Shown here: positions 50,161 through 60,009 of the stretch, piece after piece | Layout: every line of letters starts with the position of its first letter | Numbering within the stretch: position 1 is the stretch's first letter | Assembly: GCA_030374805.1 (NCBI GenBank) | Contig: JARGSG010000004.1 | Coordinates: 1-64,000, forward strand | Direction: 5' to 3' | From: Gracilaria gracilis | Lineage: Eukaryota > Rhodophyta > Florideophyceae > Gracilariales > Gracilariaceae | Length of the DNA stretch: 64,000 nucleotides | The notes under the pieces: model-generated | Database searches by the model: none | What the model was told of the DNA's origin: nothing | The model's input: the letters and a program-made list of their open reading frames with translations, nothing else | Position numbers and translations under genes: made by a program

Positions 50161-50947
50161 GTTGCAAAAACGGGCACCAAAAGGCAGCTGGGCGGGCACA
50201 CGGCGGGCAGCAGCGAAGCGGCGGCGGCGGGGCGATGGGGGGAAGATGGGGCGATGCGATGCAGGCGGCGGTTTGAGCAAAGTGGTACAAATGGCGCCCC
50301 TAAATATCGCGCAAGGCAGTGTCGAAGCCGCGCTTGTTCGCGAAGCGCGGCGCGCTCATTGGCGCGCGCCGCAGGCACAAGCCGCGCAGCCGCCCGCAGC
50401 CGCCCGCAGCCTCCGGTTTGTGTGGCGCTGCGCGCTCCGTCGCCGCGCGCCGCTTCGCGAAGCGACGCTTTGTGCGGCCGCGCGCAGATTTGTGATTTGG
50501 CTACGCGAGCGCGCCACACGGCGCGCGCACAGCTGTGCGCGCTGTACGCATTGCACAGCTGTACGCGCTGTACGCGCTGTACGCGCTGTACGCGTTGCAC
50601 ACGCGCATGAGCGCGACAGAGGTGGTGGAGGGGAGGTTGCGCGCGGCACGGCACAAACCCATAGGGTTTTAGATACGGCGCGTTTTTGTGCTCACTCCAG
50701 AGTCTCGAGTCGAGACGCGCTGTAGGTAGATACGTGTAGATAACGGCGTGATGGGCGGCGCGCGCGCAGCTGCAATGAGACGACAGAAGATTTGTTTGTT
50801 GTTGTTGTTGTTGTTGTTGTGGCGGCGGCGCGGGGGCGCTTTGGCGGCGCGCAGACGCGCCGCGCGCGGAACAGTTTACGATGTTTACATACATGTACAG
50901 GAGCGCGTAGCTCGCTCTATCTACAGCCGTTTGCAAAATCAGTGAGC
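50161..50947. other. GC-rich upstream region with short repeats
   Basis: It contains four to five copies of a GTACGCGCT-like 10-base repeat (50545-50600), a (GTT)n tract at 50795-50820 and GTAGATA/TATCTAC boxes at 50726, 50736 and 50918. No protein-like frame of its own. Confidence 0.5.
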
Positions 50948-51376
50948 TCACACGCCGGGATGCATCACCACCATGGGCGCGTCCGACATGACAAAGCAGT
51001 CGGCGCGCGCAGTTTGCGCGCGCGCCTCGGAGCGCTTCCTGCCCGAGGCCGAGCGCTTCTCCGCGCCGCGCGCGCTCTCGTCGTGGCGGTGCACGTGCAG
51101 GAATAACTGTAGCTCCTCGGCCGCGCCAAAGCCCACCGCCTCCGACGCCTTGATCAGCGTGGCCTGCCGCCGCGCGCCGTGGCGCCGCTGCTGCTGCGCA
51201 CCGCCAACATGCAGCGGCCGCTTGCCGCTCGCAGCCGCGCCGCCGCCGCTGCTGCAGCACGCCTTTGTCTGCGCCGCGCCGCAGCACGCAGCCAGCGGCG
51301 GCACGAACGCTTCCACGCCGCGCGGCGACCACGAGCAACAAGAAGAAGAACACGAGCACGATGAAGACGAGCACAT
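50948..51376 (-). CDS. small hypothetical protein, Ser/Cys-rich N-terminus
   Basis: A 142-residue frame, not recognised. The N-terminus is a Ser/Cys run (MCSSSSCSCSSSCCSW). The second half is more protein-like: LIKASEAVGFGAAEELQLFL, HVHRHDES, and an ending CFVMSDAPMVVMHPGV. Third codon positions are strongly G/C in this frame and it gives the most protein-like translation of the region, which is why I prefer it to the overlapping frames. In a block this GC-rich, long chance frames are common, so confidence stays low. Divergent from the gene at 51882. Confidence 0.35.
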   Translation of the reverse strand: MCSSSSCSCSSSCCSWSPRGVEAFVPPLAACCGAAQTKACCSSGGGAAASGKRPLHVGGAQQQRRHGARRQATLIKASEAVGFGAAEELQLFLHVHRHDESARGAEKRSASGRKRSEARAQTARADCFVMSDAPMVVMHPGV

Positions 51377-51881
51377 GGTGCGCAATATTTTTGGCTCGCA
51401 AGCACACACAACAGAAGCGCGGAGCACCGGCTGCCCCCACGCCGACGCGCACCTCCGCACTGGGTGTGGCGCCAGCGCGTGCTTTTTATGGAGCAACGCC
51501 GCTACCGCCGTGTGCCTTTCCTACGGCGCGCGCGCGCGCGCGCGCGCCGTTGCGCTCAGCCACAAAACGAGCGTCTCTTGTTTGCTGGCGGCGCGGCGCG
51601 GCGGCGGATGCGCGTCCGGCGCGTGCGCTCGCGTCGAAAGCCGCACGAATTCGAACGCTGTGGCATGTAAACTTCACGCGCGCGCGCGCCGTCGAGCGGG
51701 CACGCCGATTGTTGCGCGTGCGCGCGCCGTCACGCGCGTGCTGACAGCGCGCGCGTCACATGCGTACAACGCTCACACGCGCACGTGTGCGCGCTGCTCG
51801 CCGCCGCTCGTCGTTCACCCAACAAAGCGCGCTCGCCCCCGTTGCGCGCGTGCGTGTGTTTCTCGGACACACTCTGACGCG
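51377..51881. other. divergent GC-rich intergenic region
   Basis: Dense alternating CG/GCGC sequence (for example 51525-51550, 51679-51735), with no supported frame. It presumably holds the promoters of both flanking genes. Confidence 0.45.
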
Positions 51882-53252
51882 ATGCAGCGCGCGCGCGAGC
51901 CGCCGTCCGCAGAGCGGCTGCTGTCGCAGCCGCAGCAGCCGCAGCAGCCGCAGCAGCCGCAGCAGCCGCAGCAGCCGCAGCAGCCGCAGCAGCAGCTGCT
52001 GCCGCCGCCCGCGGAGCAACTTGTGCTGCAGCAGCAGCCGACACGCCGCGCGTCGCTGCTGGCGTCTATCCGCGCGCTCGCGTTGCCGACCGCGTCGCGC
52101 GCGGGCGCCGACGCCGACGCCGACGGCGCCGACGGCGCCGACGGCGCCGACGGCGGCGCGGATGGCGCGGCGCCGAGCCTGTTGTCGCGCACGTCGGCGC
52201 TGTTCTCCCGGCGCTCGCTGCTGCACGCGCGCCGCTCGGAGCCGGACGCCACGCCGCTGCGCCACCTCATCTCGCCGCCGGCGCGCTACGCGCGCGACGC
52301 CGACGACGCGCAGCTGCACACGGCGTGCTCGTCGCTGCACGCGCTGCGCACGCGCGCGTCGTGGTTCGGGCTGGCGCCGGGCGCGTCGCCGCGGCGCCGC
52401 ACCTCGCGCGACGCGCAGCTGCTGGAGTGGGAGCAGCTCATCCGGCTGCCGCGGCTGCACGTGGTGCGGCGCGCCGCGCAGAAGCGCGTGTTCGCGGCGC
52501 CGGCGTTCACGCTGGCGCCGTACGACCGCCGCGCGCCGGCGGACGCCGTGGCGCTGTACACCAACGCGCTCAGAGCGGAGTCGCGCACGCTGCTGTTCCT
52601 GCTGTTCTGCCTGCACGAGCGGCAGCCGCGGCTGGAGAAGGGCGACGTGCTGTCGCTGTTCCTGTGGCTGCAGCCGTACGTGCGCTTCGTGCACGCGGTG
52701 CTGGCGCTGCTGGCGCAGCACTGGCTGCCGCGCCTGCAGCTGCGCGGCGCGTTTGCGGCGCACGCGCCGTACGCCTTCTTCACGCACGCGTCGTCGCGGC
52801 TGGCGCGCACGCTGAGCAAGCTGCTGTCGCACCAGAGGCGCTTTGTGCAGAGCGCGCCGCCGCTGGCGGCGCGCAAGCTGCGCCAGCTGCTTGAACCGTA
52901 CGCGCACTTGCTGCTGCGCTACTGCGTGCAGCTGGACGCGGTGTCGGCGCCGTTCCTTCGGCGCAACTTTACAGAGCAGCAGACGCACGTGTTGGGCAAG
53001 CAGCTGGTGGCTGAGCTCAAGCACATGGCGCACTTTAGCAGCAACTTGGTGCTGTTGCTGCGCTGGCTGTCCAATCGGCCGGAGACGGCGTCGTACTGGC
53101 GACGCGACCACCTGGACGGCATCACCGCCGTGCGCTACACGCAGTGGAAAAAGGCGCGTAAGCAGCACGAGATTGTGTGCTATTTTGCAAACAAGGCTCG
53201 TGCTTTTCCGTGCGACCGCTACTATGAAGACGCGACGCTTCCGACGTTTTGA
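51882..53252 (+). CDS. helical protein, possibly a degenerate hemerythrin-like domain
   Basis: A 456-residue protein. It has a Gln/Pro repeat (about residues 17-40, from a CAGCCG repeat), Ala/Asp/Gly-rich and Ser/Arg linkers, then an all-helical half. The segment ALYTNALRAESRTLLFLLFC to YVRFVHAVLALLAQHWLPRL resembles the first two helices of hemerythrin HHE domains in spacing and the W-L-P ending. A second similar bundle follows (LLRYCVQLDAVSAPFLRRNF, LVAELKHMAHFSSNL). Most of the His/Glu iron ligands expected there are absent. Alternatives are any helical-bundle scaffold. The ATG at 51882 was chosen because the long upstream extension is low-complexity. Its stop is eight bases from that of the convergent zinc-finger gene. 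Confidence 0.5.
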   Translation: MQRAREPPSAERLLSQPQQPQQPQQPQQPQQPQQPQQQLLPPPAEQLVLQQQPTRRASLLASIRALALPTASRAGADADADGADGADGADGGADGAAPSLLSRTSALFSRRSLLHARRSEPDATPLRHLISPPARYARDADDAQLHTACSSLHALRTRASWFGLAPGASPRRRTSRDAQLLEWEQLIRLPRLHVVRRAAQKRVFAAPAFTLAPYDRRAPADAVALYTNALRAESRTLLFLLFCLHERQPRLEKGDVLSLFLWLQPYVRFVHAVLALLAQHWLPRLQLRGAFAAHAPYAFFTHASSRLARTLSKLLSHQRRFVQSAPPLAARKLRQLLEPYAHLLLRYCVQLDAVSAPFLRRNFTEQQTHVLGKQLVAELKHMAHFSSNLVLLLRWLSNRPETASYWRRDHLDGITAVRYTQWKKARKQHEIVCYFANKARAFPCDRYYEDATLPTF

Positions 53253-53260
53253 CTGTTTGT

Positions 53261-54389
53261 TTACTCTGCTGTGTTTGCTTGTTCCGAGTCAACCAAACTT
53301 GTCCATGTGTCCCAGCTAATGCGGTGAGCATAGCTCTCGCCGTAGTGCGCCGTCAGGATATGACTTCTCCACATGCGCAGCTGCGTGCATCGGAACGAGC
53401 ACCAATAGCAGAAGAAGGAGCACTGCGATGCCGAAATGCTCATATGGTTTTGCTGCCCGTTTTTTTTTTTTTTTGCAAGTGATCGCAGGAAACGCATCAA
53501 ACAAATCGGCTGTTAATACAAAGTACGGCGTGTAGAGATAATATTATTATCCATTGGATATATAAACAACAAAACTTACGTTGATGTGTCGGCGAAGGCT
53601 TTTAAACTCCACGTAGATCTTGGAGCAATGGCTGCATTTGCTCTCGCTCTTTCCCTCGTGCACGAACGCGCGGTGTCTGGCGAGGTGGTCCTTGTAAGCA
53701 AACTGGTACGAACAGCTGTTACACGTCCATTTGTTGGCCGCGCGCGGCGCGCTGCGCCACTGCAACGCAGCGTCGCCGTGCGCCGCCGCCAGCGGCAGCG
53801 GCAGCTCGCCGCACGCGTTCGCGTGCTCGCCGCGCGCCACGTCCACGTAGCCGTGCGCCAGCGCCAGCGGCGCGTACGGGCGCGCCGCCGCCGCCGCCGC
53901 CGCGCGCAGCGCGTAGTGCCCCAGCGCGCTGGGCGACGCGCCGTTGCGCACGTAGCTTGGCAGCAGCGTGTGCGCTTCAAACGGCGCGCACGGAAGGCAC
54001 GTGTCGCCCACCGCGCTGGCGATCAGCGCGTCCGCCTCCGTGAGGCTGAAGTCCGCCGCCAGCCGCGGAAGCACCGCCGCCCCCTTGGTGCCGCCGGCCG
54101 CCGGCGGCTGCTGCTGCAGGTAGTGCTGAAGCGCGCGGCTGTGCGCCGCAACGCCGCCGCCGCCGCCGCCGCCGCCGCGCGCGTCCTGCACGCGTGCCGC
54201 CGCCGCCGCCGCGCCGCTCGACAGCGCGTTGAGGTGCGGAAGCGGCGACAGCGGCGGCGGTGGCGGCGGCGGCGGCGGCGGCGGCGAGACGTGGTGCGGC
54301 GGCGTGGAGGGCGGCGCGCGCGGTTGCAACCGCATCGGCTGTTGCTTTGGCGGCAGCGAGGGAGAGCGCGCTGGGGAAGCAGGCTGCAT
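53261..54389 (-). CDS. C2H2 zinc-finger protein, three fingers, two exons
   Basis: A probable DNA-binding regulator of 333 residues. Exon 1 (53580-54389, ATG 54387-54389) has Pro-, Gly- and Ala-rich runs then finger 1 (CNSCSYQFAYKDHLARHRAFVH) and most of finger 2 (CSHCSKIYVEFKSLRRHIN), which lacks its last His. A 127-bp intron (53453-53579, donor GTAAGT, acceptor GGGCAG) joins exon 2 (53261-53452), starting QNHMSIS. This supplies that His with the correct H-x4-H spacing. Exon 2 also encodes finger 3 (CYWCSFRCTQLRMWRSHILTAH). All three are C-x2-C-x12-H-x4-H. A perfect 10-1-10 inverted repeat lies about 93 bases upstream of the ATG. The upstream in-frame codons have no ATG. Confidence 0.85.
53453..53579 (-). 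other. spliceosomal intron of the zinc-finger gene
   Basis: A 127-bp GT-AG intron, phase 0, with a poly-A run (53461-53474 on the other strand) near its 3' end. Splicing restores the second histidine of finger 2. Confidence 0.85.
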
Positions 54390-54481
54390 GGTGCGGCGGC
54401 GGATGCGACTGGCAGTGTGTGGCTGGTGCAACGAGGCGGCCGCCAGCGTTTCGGTGTACAAGGGGGGGTAGGGTAGGGTAG

Positions 54482-54502
54482 GTACTACCTACTAGGTAGT
54501 AC
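54482..54502. promoter_or_regulatory. perfect inverted repeat GTACTACCTA-C-TAGGTAGTAC
   Basis: Ten-base arms and a one-base centre lie about 93 bases upstream of the zinc-finger gene ATG. It is preceded by TAGGGTAGGGTAGG. Possibly a dimer-binding operator, perhaps autoregulatory (inference). Confidence 0.5.
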
Positions 54503-56378
54503 GAGGGTGACGACGGTTAGCGGCGTGCGTTTCCCGCGTAATTATGTACGCGTATGACGTATGTTGCCACGGCTGAAATGTGAAATATATACTGTAATGC
54601 GCATTGGGTGCTGCTCAAGTGTTGTTTGGGCGCGCGCCGCTTTTGGATCAGTTTGGTGCTCGCGTGGCAGCTGTCACAGCTGTCACTAAAAAGAAACAAT
54701 GGACACAGCCAGTGGTCTTGTCGGTTTCCGCTTTTGCTCTGTCACTGTCGCACAGTGTCCACGTTGCAGCTGTAAGTCCGCCCGTCGCTGCATATGTGCG
54801 CTGCTATCGTGCCTTAAGCTTCGCTGCCATTTCACCACCGCCATTTCACCACCGCCAGTCAGCCTCTTTGTGCGCTGAGCCCACTCATCTCCGCAACACA
54901 CCGTGGCTTCCATCGCTGCTCATCACGTCAGCAAACTCAATTGTTCCACCAGGTCCACCTCCCCTTTCTACTGTTTCGTCACATATACATACGCCTTTTA
55001 CTTGCTTCTGAATGTCGCAAAATTGTACTTTTCATCCTCGCCACATCCAATGCCAACAAAACCACAAAAAAGGCAGTGCTTTTCCTCACGCTGAGACCGA
55101 GCTACATACATCACTCCCAAACAACACCTGTTTGCTCAGCAAGCTGCAATCTTCCACCATCCGAACACGTGCTGTTTGCATCACGTCTGCAATCAAGCAC
55201 GTATGATGCTGCCATCGTGTCAACTATCCAACCATCATATCCATTTCCACCCGCTTTTACTTTGCTCACCCTCACTCCACTCCAATTTGTTATCAAAATC
55301 GCTATGCCTTCTGTCACAAAACCTCTCCGAAATAATAAGCCACCCCTGTGAATCCATTCAGTATCTAGTTGCCTCAACTCATTTTCATACTCAAGCTGCT
55401 GCACTCATCTCAGCCCAAGAATGCCATCACCATTCAGAGCCGCTTCTAACCGAGCGCCCAGCAGCAGTCCACGTTGTCAATTCGTATCTGTTCCGCACTA
55501 AACCCCGATCTTCAAAGTGACGCCTTCCACAAAAAGTGCTTTGACCTAACAATGCGCAAAAACTGTCAGTCAGCCGCACAACACTGACTGTAACACAAGT
55601 CGCCACAAGCACTGCTCCATTCAGCGGGAGTAGCCCTCTTACACTTCGCTTCTTTAACCCTGCTCTGCGGCCGTGTGAGCGTACAATTTCGGTGCTCACG
55701 GCTGTAGCCCTATATGTGCAGCATATAATTATCGGTCCATGAAACGGTCCAGTGCATGCGACTGCTTTTGGACATGCATTCATTGAAACAAGCATCGCTG
55801 TTGGGCACAGAAAAAAAATAAATAAAAAGGCGCAAATCTGTGCCACGCCAGCTGGGACCAAACGATGTGGGGGCATTGTTGTTGACACCGTCTCTTTGTT
55901 TTCAGTATCGTCCCAACATTTCAGCAAACAGCTGTAAAAGATACCACTCTCACTGCGGTTGGTTGAAGGTGGCTTGATTTGTTGTACTGCCCTTGCATTT
56001 TTGATCATCGCAGCTGACGTTGGAGTTGCTCAAAATGTATGTGTAGCGATGCAACATGAAACTGTGAGTGCTGACTCTTTTGATAGAGCAAAAAAAACAA
56101 ACAAAAAACCTTTCGGTTTCCCTTTCAAACTGTTGCCACTAACCGATGCCTTATTCACCACCACCACTCAGCTCGGCACAACTTGTTGCTTACCTCCATA
56201 GAGCAAAAAATACAAAAAAATTATCGAGTTGCTCGGAGACGACGGAAGGGATGAGTTGTGGAAGTTTATTAGTATAGCCTAGCGATTTACAAAATGGAAA
56301 TACAACTGCGAACCAACAAAAGACCAACAAAAAGGTCCTCAACATGGATAAGCTCGTAATGAAATGGCCCGCAATGAG
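54503..56378. other. gene-poor region between zinc-finger and MYB2 genes
   Basis: Short frames on both strands show no domains or compositional coding signal. The region near 56090-56225 is A-rich and is the 3' flank of MYB2. Confidence 0.45.
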
Positions 56379-57422
56379 TCACTCCCAAACTCGATTTTGT
56401 TTTAGCTTCTGATGGGGAAGCTCAGAACTATCGTCTGAGTTTGTTTGTTGTGACCGATTCCTTTTCCCAGAGAACGTCCTATTCATTGTCCGACTAGTAT
56501 GAATCCGTCTCTTCAGCGTGGTATAGAATCTGTTCTTGACCGAATTATCGCTCCGCCCTTCAAGAAGTTTCGCGATCCGACTCCAACAGTTTCCGAACCG
56601 CCGATGGTTTTCGATGATGATATCATCTTCTTCGTTTGACCAGGGACGCTTCGTCACGTTGGGAGACAGATGATTCAACCATCTTTCTCGAACCTGCTTG
56701 CCACTGCGGCCAGGGATCTGTGCTGCGATGCTTGCCCACAGTCCCTGGCCGAGCTGTTCTACGAGGGAGCGAAGCAACCGATCTTCTTGCTCAGTCCACG
56801 GTCGCTTCGCCTTGGGCTCTGGCACACCTAACGCGGGCGTCGCTCGAGCGCCTGTCGAATCCTCGCTACACGAATTGCGCGGCTCCATTGCAACGCTAAT
56901 TGGCCGATCTGCTACACACGAGTGCGACGAAAAGTGACGAAGCTGTGCACGCGATTGTTGTTGAACTTGCGGTTGCGTGGGCGCGTGCTGTTTTGCATAG
57001 TCCTGGTTTCGATACAAGGAGGTGTGCGATGACAGACCGTGCGGTAGAAGAGGTGGCAGAGGGTGCGAAATGGGCAGTGCCTTCAGCGTTGGCGAGAGCA
57101 TCGGCGGCGGAGGTGGCGCTGTTGGCGATGAAGAAGGAAGGGGCGTGATTTGAGGCAGCTGTTGGCTGTAGCGCGAAGTGCGTGAGGAAAAGTGAAGCTC
57201 TGACGAAAAAGACACGTGATGTGACGGTACGGGCGGCGGTGGCATGGTCGGAAGTGGCGGACACACGAGATTTTGCACGGACATCTTGTGATACCGCGCC
57301 GGTACGTCGGCGATTTGAGGCGGAGGCGGCAGCGGCAGAGCGGAAGATGTCACGAGAGGCGGCATGGCGCAGGATGATGTTGGCGGCGTGCTGTTGTTGT
57401 TCCCGCTCTGGTATTTTTGCAT
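56379..57422 (-). CDS. R2R3-type MYB transcription factor
   Basis: A 347-residue nuclear regulator. A Pro/Ser/Gln-rich N-terminal two thirds is followed by two MYB repeats. R2 is KRPWTEQEDRLLRSLVEQ to GLWASIAAQIPGRSGKQVRERW. R3 is KRPWSNEEDDIIIENHRR to CWSRIAKLLEGRSDNSVKNRF. The Trp spacing is canonical. The Lys/Arg-rich tail (KRRIHTS, GKRNRSQQ) may aid nuclear import. It resembles the MYB at 23952 across both repeats, but here the HLSPNVTKRPW junction is uninterrupted by an intron. Upstream, an in-frame TAG at 57438-57440 separates it from another open proline-rich stretch in the same frame (to 57860). Confidence 0.9.
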   Translation of the reverse strand: MQKYQSGNNNSTPPTSSCAMPPLVTSSALPLPPPPQIADVPARYHKMSVQNLVCPPLPTMPPPPVPSHHVSFSSELHFSSRTSRYSQQLPQITPLPSSSPTAPPPPPMLSPTLKALPISHPLPPLLPHGLSSHTSLYRNQDYAKQHAPTQPQVQQQSRAQLRHFSSHSCVADRPISVAMEPRNSCSEDSTGARATPALGVPEPKAKRPWTEQEDRLLRSLVEQLGQGLWASIAAQIPGRSGKQVRERWLNHLSPNVTKRPWSNEEDDIIIENHRRFGNCWSRIAKLLEGRSDNSVKNRFYTTLKRRIHTSRTMNRTFSGKRNRSQQTNSDDSSELPHQKLKQNRVWE

Positions 57423-59002
57423 GACGAGCGCGATGAGCTACGGGGGGGAGAAGGGCGGCGGCGGCGGAGGCGGGCAGAAGGGAGCGTGCAGCGGCTGGAA
57501 GGCAGCGACGGGAAGCGAGAAGAGCAGTGAAGGGGGACGGTGCGCGTGCGGAATGAAGTGTGCACGAGCGGACGGGCGGCTGCTCAAATGCAAAGGCGCG
57601 AAAAGTGTGATGATTTGCGCTGGCGGGGCTGAGACGAGCGGCGGTGTGATGCGGCGGTTACCCAACGTTGTGTCGGCCGTTGATGGTGGCGTGAGGAGAA
57701 GGTGCATGCGGTGGCGCGCGGCAACGCGCATGGAGGTTGGCGCGGGGCGGGAGCGACGGGTGGTGGCGGAGGGGGTGGCTCTGTTCGGTGGCGGACGAGC
57801 GGCGGGTGCGAGAGCGCGTGCGAGGCAGCGGAGGTGATGGATAGCTGGGCCTTTTTCCATGCAACGGCGAGAAATGGTGGGTTGTGTAGCGGGGGCGACG
57901 GTTGTGACGGCGTCACGACGCGGTACGTTGCACGGAGGTTGGGATAGGAGGGTGGGATGGGAGGAGATGGGGGGGGGGGGGACACGGCGTTGGGGGCCGG
58001 GATAACGGATGAAGTCGGTGGAGGTACGTGGTGGTGGTGGTGGTGGTGGCGGTGGTGGAGGTGTTGGAGGTGGTTGGAGAGGAGTTCTGAGGTGGGGGTG
58101 GAATACAGCGGGGCGAAGTGGCGTTTAGGCGGTTTGTATCGGGGTGAAGCGGTGCGGTAGGTCAGGTTTACTGTGTGTATACATTTTGTATCTAGTGGTT
58201 ACGCGGGTAGGGTGGGGGCACGGTATAATTGTCGGGCTGTATGTTGTGGGGAAGCTGCTGATAGGTTGTTTGTTTACAGGAAGGGGGGGAGAGGGGGGGG
58301 GGGGGGGTGTGTGCGCGCAAAGGCGACGAACAAGCGATGATAAAAAGTAGAGTACAGTGTTATTGATACCAGCGATACCTGGAGGGTTGTGAACGGCCAC
58401 GAGAAGTTGCACAGGCGGAGCAAGGAGCAGCGGCGTGGCATCGCGCAGCGGCGTGGCAACGGCGAGCGGCGCGACGGCACAGCAAAGGAGGCGCGATGCA
58501 TATGCGCCACGCAGGCTCGACGCCACGAAGCCTTGACGCCGCGGCGTCGGCGGCGCCGGCGGCGGCTGCGGGGGGGGGAGGGGGGGGGGGGGGCGCGAAA
58601 CTCGCGAGAGCGAAGGGCGGCCGACTTGGCGCGGTGACGGCGCGCATCGCGCACGTACCTGTACATACTGTACAAAATGGGCGCGCGCGCAGCGAGTGCG
58701 GCACGCGACGACACCCGACGCCACACGCCGCCGCGCGCGCCGTGGGACGCACAGGCGCCGTTGTAAGCCACTGTCAGGCGCAAGCGCGGCGCAGCGAGTG
58801 AGCGCGCTCTTGGCGCCGCCGCCGTTTGCGCGCGCCGCTTGTCATGGCGCGCTGTGCATGCGCGTCGACCGTTGGAGGCGCCGTTTACTTTTGCGTTTGT
58901 TATCGCTAACGCGCGCCGCATTCGTGCGCACACACACGCGCGTAGCACACAGCACACAGCACACAGCACACACACCCTTTCCCAGCGGCGCGCCGTCAGC
59001 GA
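57423..59002. other. strand-biased region with G tracts
   Basis: Long proline-rich minus-strand frames (57438-57985, 58125-58975) reflect purine/pyrimidine bias and low complexity, not recognisable proteins. G runs lie at 57970-57980, 58296-58309 and 58579-58593. A CACACAG-type repeat lies at 58928-58975. Not called as genes. Confidence 0.45.
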
Positions 59003-59304
59003 TTAGTGCTCCTCCGCCAAGCAGCGCACGCGCAGCGCGTCGTGGTCGCCGTCACCGTCACTGAGCTCGTCCAAGTCATAAATCACTCGCACCACCAGCG
59101 AGCAGCTTGGGCAGCGCGCAATCTCCTCGCCCGCGCGCAGCTCGGCCGGCGTGATTTGAAACACATCACCGCACGGACACTGGTACACGTACGCCATCAA
59201 CCCGCCGTCCCATTGCATGTCCTCCAGATCCACGTCGTCATACACCGGCTGTTCGCGCCGCGCACAAGCACAAAGCACATCCAAACACGCGTCGTTAGTT
59301 GGCG

Positions 59305-59339
<35 letters not shown>

Positions 59340-59395
59340 CCTGCTACGCACGCCGCCGTTGCGCGCCTTCAACGCGCGCGCACTTAACTTACCAT
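59003..59395 (-). CDS. DPH3: DPH3/KTI11 CSL-type zinc protein (start codon in its own exon)
   Basis: An electron carrier for diphthamide synthesis on eEF2, and a partner of Elongator in tRNA modification (family knowledge). Exon 2 (59003-59248) encodes VYDDVDLEDMQWD, YQCPCGDVFQITPAEL and ARCPSCSLVVRVIYD, the four-Cys CSL domain. It contains no suitable ATG at the conserved start. Upstream, an ATG at 59393-59395 is followed at once by a GTAAGTT donor (59392). A CAG acceptor at 59249 joins it to CCG GTG TAT, giving MPVYDDVDLEDM, the conserved DPH3 N-terminus. Spliced length is 82 residues, the family norm. The intron holds nine CAG repeats. Confidence 0.92.
59249..59392 (-). other. spliceosomal intron directly after the DPH3 start codon, with (CAG)9
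   Basis: A 144-bp GT-AG intron. On the minus strand it contains an uninterrupted (CAG)9 tract (59311-59337 on the plus strand as CTG). Phase 0, immediately after ATG. Confidence 0.82.
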
Positions 59396-60009
59396 CTCGT
59401 CTCTATCTTTTCGTGTGGCTCGCGCCGCTTGCGCCGCTTAGATACACACGCCACCGTCGGCACCGCCGTACATAAAGTTTATATAACCAAAGCGCCGCCA
59501 GCAAAGCACAGCTTGTCAACGTGGCCACCGCGTACACGTGTGTCCATTTTGTCACCCGAGGCGCAGCAGCAAGAGCCCACAGCAGCAAGAGCGCGCATCA
59601 TTGATGCGCAACAACAACCCGAGACAACCCGAGCGCAAATGACGCGTTCGCATTTCCCCGCCACACGCAACGCGCACCTTCTTCTCTCACCGCCCGACTT
59701 GACCACGCAACTCACGCCTCCGCCGCGCTCTCTTCCCCCATCATGACGCCACTCGTCGCCCGCCACGCCATTCTCGCACCGCGGTCCGCACTCCCCGCCC
59801 TCCTCGCGCCTCCGCCATGATCATCACAGCCGCCCCTCTCCCGTCGAACCATCCGCTATAAGTACCGCCGCAACTCGTCGCCGCTTCTCTCCATGTCGTC
59901 TCGTCAACCCAAATCAACTGTCCCCTTCTGCGACAACTCGCCAATCGTTCGCCCCATTTCTCACTGTTTACCTCACTAATCGCTCTGTCCATCCCTCCGT
60001 GTGCCCATC
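59396..60009. promoter_or_regulatory. divergent region DPH3 / secreted repeat protein
   Basis: 614 bases between divergent start codons. The last 300 bases before 60010 are C-rich and pyrimidine-rich on the plus strand, as expected of a leader. No gene is seen. Confidence 0.4.

Noticed and set aside
50133-51452. 439-codon minus-strand frame
   Set aside because: It spans several gene boundaries, is Ala/Arg low-complexity and conflicts with the RING-H2 gene and the better frame at 50948-51376.
51756-53168. 470-codon minus-strand and 351-codon plus-strand frames over the helical protein gene
   Set aside because: Arg/Gln/Ala-rich translations typical of alternative frames of a GC-rich gene.
53586-54476. 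296-codon plus-strand frame opposite the zinc-finger gene
   Set aside because: Arg-rich shadow; the minus strand carries genuine C2H2 fingers.
55427-56008. 193-codon minus-strand frame
   Set aside because: Contains a hydrophobic stretch but no start context, domain or codon signal; likely chance.
57438-58975. Proline-rich minus-strand frames between MYB2 and DPH3
   Set aside because: Explained by strand-biased pyrimidine-rich sequence; no conserved motif.
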